From Macondimonas sp045864775 (GTDB lineage Bacteria > Pseudomonadota > Gammaproteobacteria > UBA5335), in assembly GCA_045864775.1 (NCBI GenBank), contig BTVR01000002.1:1149603-1213602 (forward strand): DNA of 64,000 nucleotides, given 5' to 3'. The position numbers were made by a program, and so were the translations under genes. The notes under the pieces were generated by a model. It did no database searches, was not told the origin of the DNA, and was given only the letters and a program-made list of their open reading frames with translations. Of this stretch, positions 48,376-57,195 are shown piece after piece (position 1 is the first letter of the stretch; each line of letters opens with the position of its first letter).

Positions 48376-48779
48376 GGCAGGCAGGGCCCCTCGAAGCTGG
48401 CCCACGCCCGGGGATTTTCCCGCAACACCACCCTCACGCGATCGATGCGCGCGGCCTCGTCCGCCCCCAGCACGCCCGCTCGCAGCGCGGCGCACACATC
48501 GGCATGGATCGCCGCTGCCAGCACTTCGGTCGTCGTGTTGCGCCCGGCAAAGCGCGGCAACTCGTCGAGATCGCGGTAATCTAGGGGCGCCAGAATGTCC
48601 GCGAGCAGCGTCGCGACCTGCCCCATGTCGGCCACCACCCCGTCGGCATCGAGCCGCGCGGCAAACAGGGTCAATTCCACCTCGAAGGTCGCCCCGTGCA
48701 GCCGCTGGGCCGGCCCGAAGCGCTGACCGTGCATGCGGTGGGCGATCATGAGGTGATTGGTCAGGGTCATGCCATACAT
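48372..48779 (-). CDS. 6-pyruvoyl-tetrahydropterin synthase/QueD-like protein with divergent active site
   Basis: A 135-aa T-fold protein of the PTPS/QueD family. Matches include IAHRMHG near the N-terminus, LHGATFEVELTLFAARLDADGVVADMG, LAPLDYRDLDELP, NTTTEVLAAAI and the C-terminal Glu in VVLRENPRAWASFEG. Family zinc ligands are three His (AxH and HGH) plus a catalytic Cys and an Asp-His pair. Here HGH is HGA, there is no Cys before it, and the LDH is LDY. H14 and H28 remain. So zinc binding and the usual chemistry are doubtful, and a changed reaction or a binding role is possible. The start is ATG 48779 (or 48770). Confidence 0.85.
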   Translation of the reverse strand: MYGMTLTNHLMIAHRMHGQRFGPAQRLHGATFEVELTLFAARLDADGVVADMGQVATLLADILAPLDYRDLDELPRFAGRNTTTEVLAAAIHADVCAALRAGVLGADEAARIDRVRVVLRENPRAWASFEGPCLP

Positions 48780-48820
48780 GGCGAAAGCTCCAAAGCCGTC
48801 CCGTGCGGCGCAGTGAATCG

Positions 48821-49789
48821 TCAATCGTAGCGAAGCACCTGGCACAGCGCGCCCGGCTCGCCGCAGACCCGCGCCAAGGCCCGCGGCGCGTCGCTGAACG
48901 GCACGTCCGGTTCCAGCAGGTGATCGAGCACCGGATCGCGCAACAGCTCCAGCGCCAGCGCCAGCCGTCGCCCGGGACTCCAGCGTGCGCGGCGGGAGGG
49001 GGCGACATGCCCGACCTGCGAGGCGCGAATCGCCAGCCGCCGCACATGGAACGCCTCGCCCAAGGGCAGCGTCACCGGTCGGTCCCCGTACCAGCTCAGC
49101 TCGACCACGCGCGCCTCGAACCCGGCGCAGTCGAGCGCGCACGCCAGCCCCTCCGGCGCGCCGCTGGCATGGAACACCACGTCCGCCTCACGCGAGGGTT
49201 CGGCGCCGCCGCCGGCCCAGATCAGGCCCAAATGCCGGGCCAGCGCCTCGCGCGCCGGGTTGGTGTCCACCAGACTCACGCGCGTCCCCGCGATGCGCGC
49301 GCTGAGGTAGGCGACCAGCAGACCCACCACGCCGCCGCCGACCACCGTCACACGATCGCCGACGCCCACCGCGCCGTCCCACAGGGCGTTCACGGCGGTT
49401 TCCATGTTGGCGGCGAGCACCGCCCGGCGCGGCGGCAGCCCGTCCGGCAGCCAGTGCAACGCCTCGCGCGGCAGCCGGCACACATCCTGATGCGGGTGCA
49501 GTGCAAAGGCCCAGCGGCCCTGCTCCGGCCCGCTCGCCACCTGCCCCACGAGGCTGTAGCCGTATTTGACCGGCCCGGGAAACTCGCCTTCCTGAAACGG
49601 GCAACGCATGCGCGTCCATTCGCTCCGTGGCACGCGGCCCGCAAACACCAGACTTTCCGTGCCGCGGCTGATGCCGCTGAAGCGGGCGCGCAGGGTCACC
49701 ACATCCGGCGCCTCGATGAGGGTCGCCGGCCGCAACGCCGCCTCGCCCGGCGCCAGCACCCACAACGCGACCGGCGCGCTCAGGGACAT
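48821..49789 (-). CDS. Medium-chain (zinc-type) dehydrogenase-like protein
   Basis: A 322-aa member of the medium-chain dehydrogenase family. It has GISRGTESLVFAGRVP and PVKYGYSLVGQVA in the N-terminal domain and the cofactor motif VTVVGGGVVGLLVAY near residue 143. The structural zinc cysteine cluster is absent and catalytic zinc ligands are not obvious. Oxidises or reduces an unknown alcohol or sugar. It overlaps the RibD-like gene by 10 bases and lies 41 bp before the PTPS-like gene. Confidence 0.83.
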   Translation of the reverse strand: MSLSAPVALWVLAPGEAALRPATLIEAPDVVTLRARFSGISRGTESLVFAGRVPRSEWTRMRCPFQEGEFPGPVKYGYSLVGQVASGPEQGRWAFALHPHQDVCRLPREALHWLPDGLPPRRAVLAANMETAVNALWDGAVGVGDRVTVVGGGVVGLLVAYLSARIAGTRVSLVDTNPAREALARHLGLIWAGGGAEPSREADVVFHASGAPEGLACALDCAGFEARVVELSWYGDRPVTLPLGEAFHVRRLAIRASQVGHVAPSRRARWSPGRRLALALELLRDPVLDHLLEPDVPFSDAPRALARVCGEPGALCQVLRYD

Positions 49790-50694
49790 GACACATCCAG
49801 GTCGAAGAGCACATCCGCTCCTTGCAGATAGCGCCGCACCGGCAGGCGCCGGCGACCTTCACACAGCCCGCCCGCGAGGTCGATGCCCAGCCGCCCGGCA
49901 CCGAGCAGTACCGGCGCCACCGTGATCTGCAGCCGGTCGAGGCAGCCTTGGGCCAGAAAGCGCGAGACCGTCACGCCGCCGCCCTCCACCAGCACACGCG
50001 ACCAGCCCCGCTCCGCCAGCGCGTCCAGCAGATCGGCGAGATCCAAGCCCTCGGGCCCGCGGCGGATGGCCAATTGCAGGACATGCCCCGGCAGCCGGGG
50101 GTTAGGGGCAGTGTCATGGGCATGGCAATAGACCACGGGCGCCGCCCCGTCGTGCAACAGGCGAAAGTCGCCGCCGAGCCGCGCCTCGGTGTCGATCACC
50201 ACCCGCGCCGGATGCTCGCCCGGCACCCGCCGGACGGTCAGGCGCGGATCATCGGCGCGCACCGTGCCGGCGCCCACGACGACGGCGTCGACCAGCGCGC
50301 GCAGCCGGTGCATGTGATTGTAGTTCTCGGGGCCCGTCAGTCCCGCTGAACAACCCGTCGCCGGGGCGATACGGCCGTCCAGACTCTGGCCGAGATGGGC
50401 CACGACATAGCGCCGGCCCGGCGGGCAACAGGCCAGCGGCAGGTGCAGGCCGAAAAGCTGGGCGACCGCTTCGGGCAACGCCGCAGGACTGTGCCAGCTC
50501 CCATCGGCGCGCACGCGCACCCGGCCCGACAGGGCGGGCGCTGCGACCGCAACCGGCTGCGCAGCGCCAAGAGTCAGGTCGAACGCCTCGGCTTGGCCTC
50601 CTGCCGTCGCCGCGTGCGCCCTGAGCACGCGAATGGCCGCCCAGGCGTGCTCGGAATTCCACGCCGTGATCGGGTGATGAGCCGACAAAGACAC
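49780..50694 (-). CDS. RibD C-terminal (DHFR-like) reductase family protein
   Basis: A 304-aa protein. Residues about 90-304 match the RibD C-terminal reductase domain: VVAHLGQSLDGRIAPATG, HRLRALVDAVVVGAGTVRADDPRLTVR, and VLVEGGGVTVSRFL. In riboflavin synthesis this domain reduces a ribosylamino-pyrimidine to the ribitylamino form with NADPH. The preceding 90 residues have no deaminase motifs, so this is not a full RibD. The start is GTG at 50694 with GGGAGG upstream. It is the first gene of the six-gene operon. Confidence 0.88.
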   Translation of the reverse strand: MSLSAHHPITAWNSEHAWAAIRVLRAHAATAGGQAEAFDLTLGAAQPVAVAAPALSGRVRVRADGSWHSPAALPEAVAQLFGLHLPLACCPPGRRYVVAHLGQSLDGRIAPATGCSAGLTGPENYNHMHRLRALVDAVVVGAGTVRADDPRLTVRRVPGEHPARVVIDTEARLGGDFRLLHDGAAPVVYCHAHDTAPNPRLPGHVLQLAIRRGPEGLDLADLLDALAERGWSRVLVEGGGVTVSRFLAQGCLDRLQITVAPVLLGAGRLGIDLAGGLCEGRRRLPVRRYLQGADVLFDLDVSCP

Positions 50695-50727
50695 CCTCGA
50701 CCCTCCCTGGCAGCGGATGATGACGTG

Positions 50728-50739
50728 ACTTTCGAAAGT
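50728..50739. promoter_or_regulatory. 12-bp palindrome upstream of the RibD-like operon
   Basis: ACTTTCGAAAGT is a perfect 12-bp palindrome 34 bp upstream of the operon's GTG and 33 bp past the vsr stop. Its position and symmetry suit an operator, though no regulator gene is adjacent. Confidence 0.4.
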
Positions 50740-50771
50740 TGGCCGGTCGGCGGCGCCCTGTCAAGGCCGAA

Positions 50772-51287
50772 TCAGCTTGGCATCTGTGCGCTTCCGACGG
50801 AAGCCGAGTTAAGGATTTCGTCTACAGCGTCAGAAGCTTTCGGTGCCCCAATCTCAATGGTGGGAGTGCTGGCTAACAGCCAAACTGCGAGCAACTTCGC
50901 CGTCGCGGCCGCTTGTTCCGAGCCTCTCAGCGAACACTCCCATATGGTGGCTACCCGCCAACCCTCTTTCATCAGCGACTTACGGACCACACTGTCTCGG
51001 CGTACGTTCGCCTCGAACTTGGCCTTCCAGAATTCGGGGCGGGTTACTGGGACTGTACTGAACCGGCAGCCTTCGTGCCGGTGCCAAAAGCAGCCATGGA
51101 CGAAGATCACGGCTCTGTATCGACAGAGCGCCATGTCTGGTCGACCCGTTATGCGCGAAACATGAAGGCGGTATCGAAAACCGAGTGCATGCAAGGCTTT
51201 GCGAAGGGCAAGCTCGGGTCTAGTATCCCGGTTGCGGATGTGAGACATCATTCGCGATCGGGTTTCGCTGTTCACGACATCAATCAT
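50772..51287 (-). CDS. vsr: Very short patch repair (Vsr) mismatch endonuclease
   Basis: A 171-aa Vsr endonuclease, which nicks 5' of T in T:G mismatches that arise when 5-methylcytosine is deaminated. The start VVNSETRSRMMSHIRNRDTRPEL is characteristic, followed by GRPDMALCRYRAVIFVHGCFWHRHEGC, with the catalytic Asp and the zinc-binding Cys/His. It is divergent from a cytosine-5 methyltransferase gene, 64 bp between starts, so it probably repairs deamination at that enzyme's own sites. The C-terminal 40 residues are variable. Confidence 0.95.
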   Translation of the reverse strand: MIDVVNSETRSRMMSHIRNRDTRPELALRKALHALGFRYRLHVSRITGRPDMALCRYRAVIFVHGCFWHRHEGCRFSTVPVTRPEFWKAKFEANVRRDSVVRKSLMKEGWRVATIWECSLRGSEQAAATAKLLAVWLLASTPTIEIGAPKASDAVDEILNSASVGSAQMPS

Positions 51288-51351
51288 GCGACTTGGCGTT
51301 CCTCGTACATTTGTATATACACACCGGATAACACCGCCTCAGGAATCTAAC

Positions 51352-52959
51352 GTGCCAGCGACTTTCGGTATTGTCGACCTGTTCTCCGGCCCTGGCGGGC
51401 TTGGCGAAGGCTTTGCCTCGCTGGTCTACGGCGGACATACACCGTTCCGCATAGGTCTATCGGTCGAAAAAGAGGCGTCCGCTCACCTTACTTTGACACT
51501 GAGAGCCTTCCTGCGACATTACAAGGCGAAGCACGGCGCCTTGCCAAGCGCTTTCATCGACCTGCATGCCGGTCTGATCACTGAGGCTGATTGGGAGACC
51601 GTCGATGCAGCATCTTGGAGTCTGGCGATAGAAGAGGCGCGGTGCCTGGAGCTGGGGACAGATGGTGCGACTGAAGCGATTGAGCGGACCATCGCGGCTT
51701 TTAGGCGAGATTTCGATGACACGGTGCTGATCGGCGGCCCCCCCTGTCAAGCCTACTCGCTTGTAGGTCGTGCCCGGGCAAACGGAAAGCGAGACTATGT
51801 GCCAGAAAGAGACGAACGGCACTACCTTTTCCGCGAGTACATCCGTGTCCTCAATCGGCTACGCCCGGCCGTTTTTATTATGGAGAATGTCAAGGGAATG
51901 CTTTCCTCGACGGTCGACAGCCGGCTAGTGTTCGAGATGCTGATGGACGATCTGGCATCGCTTGGCACTGGTAACGGCCACCGATACGAGCTGAGAGCCA
52001 TTCGCACGACTGATGGCATAGCCTGCTTGCAGGAGGCGGTGCGGCCTTCCGACTTCGTGGTTCGTGCCGAGGAGTTCGGCGTTCCGCAGCGACGCCATCG
52101 CGTGATCATCATCGGCGTCAGGGCAGATCTGGTCTCTGCATTCGACAGGACTGCCACATTGGTAACCGGCGGACCACATACGGTAGCCGATGTCTTGGGA
52201 GCGCTACCCGTCCTGCGGAGCGGGATCAGTCGAGGACTCGACGATCCTATTGCTTGGCGCACGGAGGTTGCAACCGCTGCTCGACGACTCGCCTCTATTT
52301 GTCTTCGGGCGGAAGACAGCTCGCTCTTCCATGAGTTCCAGGCGATCGCCTCTACGATCGCGGGAGAGGCACCTCTGCCGCGCAGTTCGATGGAAAGGCC
52401 AGAAAATTATGGTACCTCGACCAGTGAGTTGCTGCGATGGATCGAGTGCCCAGCGCTTCTCGCCGTCGCTCAACATGGGACGCGCGGTCATATGCCATCT
52501 GATCTGGAACGTTATCTCTACGCGGCCGCGTTCGGAAAGACGCGCGGCTACAGCCCGAAAGCGGCTGACTTCCCACCGGCGCTCAGCCCGCAGCATCGCA
52601 ACTGGCATAGTGGCATCTTCAACGACCGATTCCGCGTTCAGTTGTTTGGAGAGCCCTCTACGACCATTACAAGCCACATTTCGAAGGACGGCCACTACTT
52701 CATCCATCCCGATCCGATGCAATGTCGCAGCCTGACTGTCCGTGAAGCAGCACGGTTGCAAACGTTTCCGGATGACTACCTGTTCCTTGGTAATCGAACG
52801 CAGCAGTACGTTCAGGTTGGAAATGCCGTGCCGCCATACTTGGCGAGGCACATCGCGGGCCTCGTCTATCAAGCGCTCACAAATACCGCCATACGCTCCA
52901 CGGCCAAGGCTCATTGCGTAGACGATGTCTTACCGCGAGACACCGCACTGGCAAGTTGA
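51352..52959 (+). CDS. DNA (cytosine-5-)-methyltransferase
   Basis: A 535-aa Dcm-type methyltransferase with all main motifs: I (IVDLFSGPGGLGEGF), IV with the catalytic Cys (IGGPPCQAYS), VI (MENVKGM), VIII (QRRHRVIII) and X (QVGNAVPPYLARHI). It is longer than E. coli Dcm because of a large variable target region between VIII and X. The start is GTG at 51352 with AGGA seven bases upstream; an upstream ATG at 51286 would overlap the divergent vsr start. The recognition site cannot be read from sequence. Its end overlaps the GHKL gene by 35 bases. Confidence 0.93.
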   Translation: MPATFGIVDLFSGPGGLGEGFASLVYGGHTPFRIGLSVEKEASAHLTLTLRAFLRHYKAKHGALPSAFIDLHAGLITEADWETVDAASWSLAIEEARCLELGTDGATEAIERTIAAFRRDFDDTVLIGGPPCQAYSLVGRARANGKRDYVPERDERHYLFREYIRVLNRLRPAVFIMENVKGMLSSTVDSRLVFEMLMDDLASLGTGNGHRYELRAIRTTDGIACLQEAVRPSDFVVRAEEFGVPQRRHRVIIIGVRADLVSAFDRTATLVTGGPHTVADVLGALPVLRSGISRGLDDPIAWRTEVATAARRLASICLRAEDSSLFHEFQAIASTIAGEAPLPRSSMERPENYGTSTSELLRWIECPALLAVAQHGTRGHMPSDLERYLYAAAFGKTRGYSPKAADFPPALSPQHRNWHSGIFNDRFRVQLFGEPSTTITSHISKDGHYFIHPDPMQCRSLTVREAARLQTFPDDYLFLGNRTQQYVQVGNAVPPYLARHIAGLVYQALTNTAIRSTAKAHCVDDVLPRDTALAS

Positions 52960-54460
52960 AACACTGAAGGGCAAGAAAGTGGCTTCAAGACGCGCCGATG
53001 CAACACCCCATGCGGCCTCCCTCATCGAGGGGCTGAGGGACATCGGCTACTCTCTTGAGACAGCCATCTCCGACATCATCGACAATTCGATAACTGCGCA
53101 CGCGCGATGCGTACGGATCGTTACCGAAACAGTCACCGCAGACCCGCTGATCGCAATCGTCGACGACGGCGTCGGTATGAGCGAAGAAGAACTCGTGGCC
53201 GCGATGCGTCCCGGAAGCCGCAACCCTCTGGCAACGCGCGATGACCCTGACCTTGGCCGTTTTGGCCTTGGACTGAAGAGCGCCAGCTTCTCGCAATGCC
53301 GGCGACTGACCGTGGTTTCCCGCAAGAATGGCAGAACCTCTGCCGCGATCTGGGATCTCGATGAGGTGGCAGAGCGAAACGAGTGGGCGGTGCAACTGCC
53401 AGACGACATTTCGGCCACTCCGGAACTTGACAAGCTCGGTTCTTCAGGAACGCTTGTCCTATGGCAGAAGCTCGATCGGCTGATGAATGCCAACTTGCAC
53501 GATGTGGTCAAGCGAACCGAAATCATCAACCGACGGATCGCCGAGACCGAACGACACCTGCGGCTCGTTTTCCACCGTTTCATGGCGGACGCTAAGCCGC
53601 TCCGAATCCTTCTGAACGGTCGTCCGCTTTCCCCACTCGACCCTTTCGCGCAAAAGAACCCGGCGACCATATCGAACCCCGAGGAAACGCTGACGTTGCC
53701 CTACGGCGAAGTGGAAATTCGGAGCTTCACGCTGCCGCACCACAGTCAGATGGATGAGCGCGACTGGGAGGACATAGCCGGCCCGGACGGCCATCTGAAG
53801 TCCCAGGGGTTCTATCTCTACCGTGGCAGACGGCTGATCCTTTACGGTACATGGTTTGGGCTCTGCCGCCTGTCCGAACTCACCAAACTGTCGCGGGTCA
53901 GGATCGACATCCCCAACAGCATGGATGCCGAGTGGAAGATCGACGTAAAGAAATCCTCAGCCCAGCTGCCTTCCGTGGTCCGTGACAGATTGAAGCAGGT
54001 CATCGAGCGTATTCAGGACGGCTCCAAACGCACTTATCGGAAGAAGGGGCAGAAGCTTGTGGACCAGGAGCGACTACCCTTGTGGCATCGCATCCAGGCT
54101 GATGGGCAGATCCGGTATCGCCCGAATACTGAACATCCCGCGTTTGTGAACTTTGCCGAGAGCCTGCCATCAGGCCTTCGGCGCGGATTCTTGAACTGCC
54201 TTGCCCTGGTTGGCGCATCCCTGCCGATCGAAACACTGCATGCAGACATGGCGGGCACGGCCGAGCAGATCGTTCCGGACCGGGTCGATGAAGACGCCTT
54301 GGCTCAGGCGGTACAGGCGACGCTGTCTGTCCTCAGGGAGTCCGGAAAGGACGTCAGGGAAATCATGTCGCTGATGAAGGACGTCGACCCCTTCCGGTCG
54401 GCCTGGAATGACACCCAACGCATTATCGAGAAAGCGATCGCGGAAAAGGAGGAAAAGTGA
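52925..54460 (+). CDS. GHKL (MutL/MORC/Hsp90-type) ATPase of a restriction-modification system
   Basis: A 511-aa ATP-binding protein. GHKL motifs are in order: N box AISDIIDNSITAHA, G1 IVDDGVGM, G2 RFGLGLKSASF and a later SSGTLVLW. The second half (EIRSFTLPHHSQM, GFYLYRGRRLILYGTWFGL) is a domain typical of MutL-like proteins linked to restriction systems. The ATG at 52925 overlaps the methyltransferase by 35 bases; an in-frame GTG at 52979 is an alternative. A role as an ATP-driven clamp or switch for cleavage is suggested by relatives but not shown here. Confidence 0.9.
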   Translation: MSYRETPHWQVETLKGKKVASRRADATPHAASLIEGLRDIGYSLETAISDIIDNSITAHARCVRIVTETVTADPLIAIVDDGVGMSEEELVAAMRPGSRNPLATRDDPDLGRFGLGLKSASFSQCRRLTVVSRKNGRTSAAIWDLDEVAERNEWAVQLPDDISATPELDKLGSSGTLVLWQKLDRLMNANLHDVVKRTEIINRRIAETERHLRLVFHRFMADAKPLRILLNGRPLSPLDPFAQKNPATISNPEETLTLPYGEVEIRSFTLPHHSQMDERDWEDIAGPDGHLKSQGFYLYRGRRLILYGTWFGLCRLSELTKLSRVRIDIPNSMDAEWKIDVKKSSAQLPSVVRDRLKQVIERIQDGSKRTYRKKGQKLVDQERLPLWHRIQADGQIRYRPNTEHPAFVNFAESLPSGLRRGFLNCLALVGASLPIETLHADMAGTAEQIVPDRVDEDALAQAVQATLSVLRESGKDVREIMSLMKDVDPFRSAWNDTQRIIEKAIAEKEEK

Positions 54461-57195
54461 ACCCCCTGCTAAGCAGCCTTGAAGGCATGACTGCGATGTA
54501 CATGGCTTCGCAAAGGGGACCACATACGGCTGAGTCGATCCGGGACATCATCGCCCAACTGCGCGACACACCGATGTTTGCGGGAAAAGTCAGCGACTAC
54601 GAGGCCGAAGAGCTGGCCCGCCTGATCGAAGAGAAGTACGGGATCAGCATGGGCTTTGGCGCTATCGTCGATGCGGAGGATTTTCGTCCGTGGCTGCATG
54701 ACGCCCGGATCAACGGCAAGGTCGGGGACTTCTACTGGAGCCGCTATCGGCAACTTCTGAATCTGCAGGGCCTGCCAAAATCGGTTATCGACGCCACGGA
54801 CGAGGTGACGGATCGTGTGCTGGACCGCCTCGGCAATCCGTGTAACGAGAGTGCATGGAGCCGCCGGGGCATGGTTGTCGGCCACGTCCAGAGCGGCAAG
54901 ACCGCGAACTATACCGGATTGATCTGTAAGGCCGCGGACGCCGGATATCGCCTGATCGTGGTAATCGCCGGCATTCACAACAACCTTCGCAATCAGACCC
55001 AAGCTCGGATCGACGAAGGATTCATCGGGCGCGATACCGGGCGACTCGCCCATGTCAATAGAGCACAGCGGCAGAGAATCATTGGAGTCGGCCAGTTCGA
55101 TCAGCGCGAATTTCCTGTCTCACTGACCAATACGCTGAGTGATTTCAACAAGGCGACTGCCACCACGAACACCAGCCAGATCGGGCAGTACAACGTGCCC
55201 GTCGTGCTGGTGATCAAGAAGAACTCCAGCACGCTGAAAAACCTGCTGGAATGGCTCAAGGAACATTCTGTGCATCAGGGGACGCAGATGGTCAGCCAGC
55301 CGATGCTCCTGATTGATGACGAAGCAGACAATGCCTCCATCAATACCGCGTACGGGCGCGACGGGGTCACTCGCATCAACGGGCAGATCCGCGAATTGCT
55401 CTCGCTGTTTCATCGCACCTGCTATGTCGGCTATACGGCCACGCCGTTTGCCAACATCTTCATCGACCCGGATACGGACGACGAGACGCTGAAGCAGGAC
55501 TTGTTCCCGCGCCATTTCATCATCGGGCTGGACCCGCCGTCGAACTATTTTGGAGCCCAGAAGGTGTTCGTGGATGATCGTGACCACTACGTCCGACTAA
55601 TCGACGACAACGAAGACATCCTGCCGATGAAACACAAGATCGATCATCCGGTCGATCTGCTCCCCAACAGTCTGGTGGAGGCGGTGCGGTGCTTCATCGT
55701 TGCCCGCGCGATACGGAACCTTCGCGGCCAGCAGGCGGCGCATGCTTCCATGCTGATCAATGTTTCCCGATTCACTGAAGTGCAGGGACGGCTGCGATCC
55801 AGGATCGGTGACCTGGTGGACCGCATTCGGAGCGCCGTTGCGGTGGATGGGGGCCAGGGCCACGCCGCCCTTCGCAATCCGGAGATCGCGGCGCTGCACG
55901 CGATCTGGGAGAAGGAGTACGCCGACACTGAAGCTGCGAACTGGTCTGTGGTGCAGGCAGGACTGCACGAAGTTCTGGTAGCGGCACGCGTGGTCGAGGT
56001 CAACGCATCCAGGCGGTCGCAGCCGCTTGACTACGACCAGCGCGGTGAGCATGGCGTGACCGTCATTGCAGTCGGCGGATATTCCCTGTCGCGGGGCCTG
56101 ACCCTTGAGGGATTGACGGTCAGCTATTTCCTGCGCAACTCGGTGATGTACGACACGCTGATGCAGATGGGGCGCTGGTTCGGCTATCGGCCGGGCTACG
56201 AGGACCTGTGCCGCCTGTGGATCCCTGCGGACGGCGCGGGTTGGTACGCCCACATCCACGAGGCGATGGAAGATCTTCAGGCGCAGCTCAAGCGCATGGA
56301 ACTCGTCAAGGCCACGCCGGAGCAGTTCGGCCTTGCCGTGCGGAGCCATCCGGAATCGCTGATCGTGACCGCCAGGAACAAGATGGGTACGGGGCGCGAG
56401 TTTCCCGTGAAGGTCGGTCTGGCCGGCAAGCTGGTCGAAACGACGCGAATCCGCACGGATCGCGAGCAGCTGGAGCGCAACCAGAAGGCGGGGCAGGATC
56501 TGGCGGCGGCGATCATGGCGAGTGGTCTGGCTGGCGAACTTGTCTCCCGAGGCACCCTCTTCAGCCGCATGCCTGTCGATCTGGTCCGCGATTTTCTGCG
56601 GGTGTTCCGCGCCGATGCTGCAGATCCCCTGACCGATTCGCGCCTGATGAGCGATTACATCGATGCCCGGGCCGACGGGGAACTGAGGGAGTGGGATGTC
56701 CTGTTCGCAAGTGCCCAGAAGGCGGATGCCACCGAAACCGACCTGGCAGGGATCGGTATGCGCGCCTTCGCCAGATCGGTTGGCGAGGCTGATCTGCGGC
56801 AGGGCGTACTTTCAATCAGCGGCGCCAGCCGACGTGTCGGCTCCCCGGGTGACGAGCGCGTTGGTCTGACGGCTGACCAGATCGAAGCCGCCACCCAGGA
56901 ATTCCGCAAAGCGTGCGGCGACCGCAGGATAGAAGTCCCGAAGACCCTTCCGCCGCGCATCTTTTGCGAGGTAAAGGGACGCCGCCCGCTGATCATCCTT
57001 CGTTTCGTGGCCCCCACCGTTTCTGATGAGGCGCTGAACGCTAACCTGCCGGGTATGGTTCTGGCGTGGAGCATCGTTTTCCCTTGGTCGGATGTCCAGG
57101 GCGGCACTGTGGAGTACGTCGTCAACACCATCCGCTTGCGCGAAATGTTCGGCGAGGAAGAAGTCGAAGAGGAGGCGGCTGGTGATACCCAATGA
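54457..57195 (+). CDS. Z1 domain-containing P-loop ATPase (SF2-like)
   Basis: A 912-aa protein of the Z1 family, ATPases related to superfamily II helicases and associated with restriction systems. Walker A is GHVQSGKTANYTGL and the Walker B/DEAD-like motif is LLIDDEADNAS. It is followed by GYTATPFANIFIDP and GGYSLSRGLTLEGLTVSYFLRNS, with a late arginine-rich helicase-like WFGYRPGYEDL. Starts at ATG 54457, overlapping the GHKL stop by four bases. It overlaps the nuclease gene by 14 bases. Probably translocates or remodels DNA for cleavage. Confidence 0.92.
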   Translation: MNPLLSSLEGMTAMYMASQRGPHTAESIRDIIAQLRDTPMFAGKVSDYEAEELARLIEEKYGISMGFGAIVDAEDFRPWLHDARINGKVGDFYWSRYRQLLNLQGLPKSVIDATDEVTDRVLDRLGNPCNESAWSRRGMVVGHVQSGKTANYTGLICKAADAGYRLIVVIAGIHNNLRNQTQARIDEGFIGRDTGRLAHVNRAQRQRIIGVGQFDQREFPVSLTNTLSDFNKATATTNTSQIGQYNVPVVLVIKKNSSTLKNLLEWLKEHSVHQGTQMVSQPMLLIDDEADNASINTAYGRDGVTRINGQIRELLSLFHRTCYVGYTATPFANIFIDPDTDDETLKQDLFPRHFIIGLDPPSNYFGAQKVFVDDRDHYVRLIDDNEDILPMKHKIDHPVDLLPNSLVEAVRCFIVARAIRNLRGQQAAHASMLINVSRFTEVQGRLRSRIGDLVDRIRSAVAVDGGQGHAALRNPEIAALHAIWEKEYADTEAANWSVVQAGLHEVLVAARVVEVNASRRSQPLDYDQRGEHGVTVIAVGGYSLSRGLTLEGLTVSYFLRNSVMYDTLMQMGRWFGYRPGYEDLCRLWIPADGAGWYAHIHEAMEDLQAQLKRMELVKATPEQFGLAVRSHPESLIVTARNKMGTGREFPVKVGLAGKLVETTRIRTDREQLERNQKAGQDLAAAIMASGLAGELVSRGTLFSRMPVDLVRDFLRVFRADAADPLTDSRLMSDYIDARADGELREWDVLFASAQKADATETDLAGIGMRAFARSVGEADLRQGVLSISGASRRVGSPGDERVGLTADQIEAATQEFRKACGDRRIEVPKTLPPRIFCEVKGRRPLIILRFVAPTVSDEALNANLPGMVLAWSIVFPWSDVQGGTVEYVVNTIRLREMFGEEEVEEEAAGDTQ

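Noticed and set aside
50695..50800. Left-end copy of the mnmE 3' end as an attachment repeat
   Set aside because: I compared the last 18 bases of mnmE with this region and the vsr end; only a loose resemblance around the vsr stop was seen, too weak to call.
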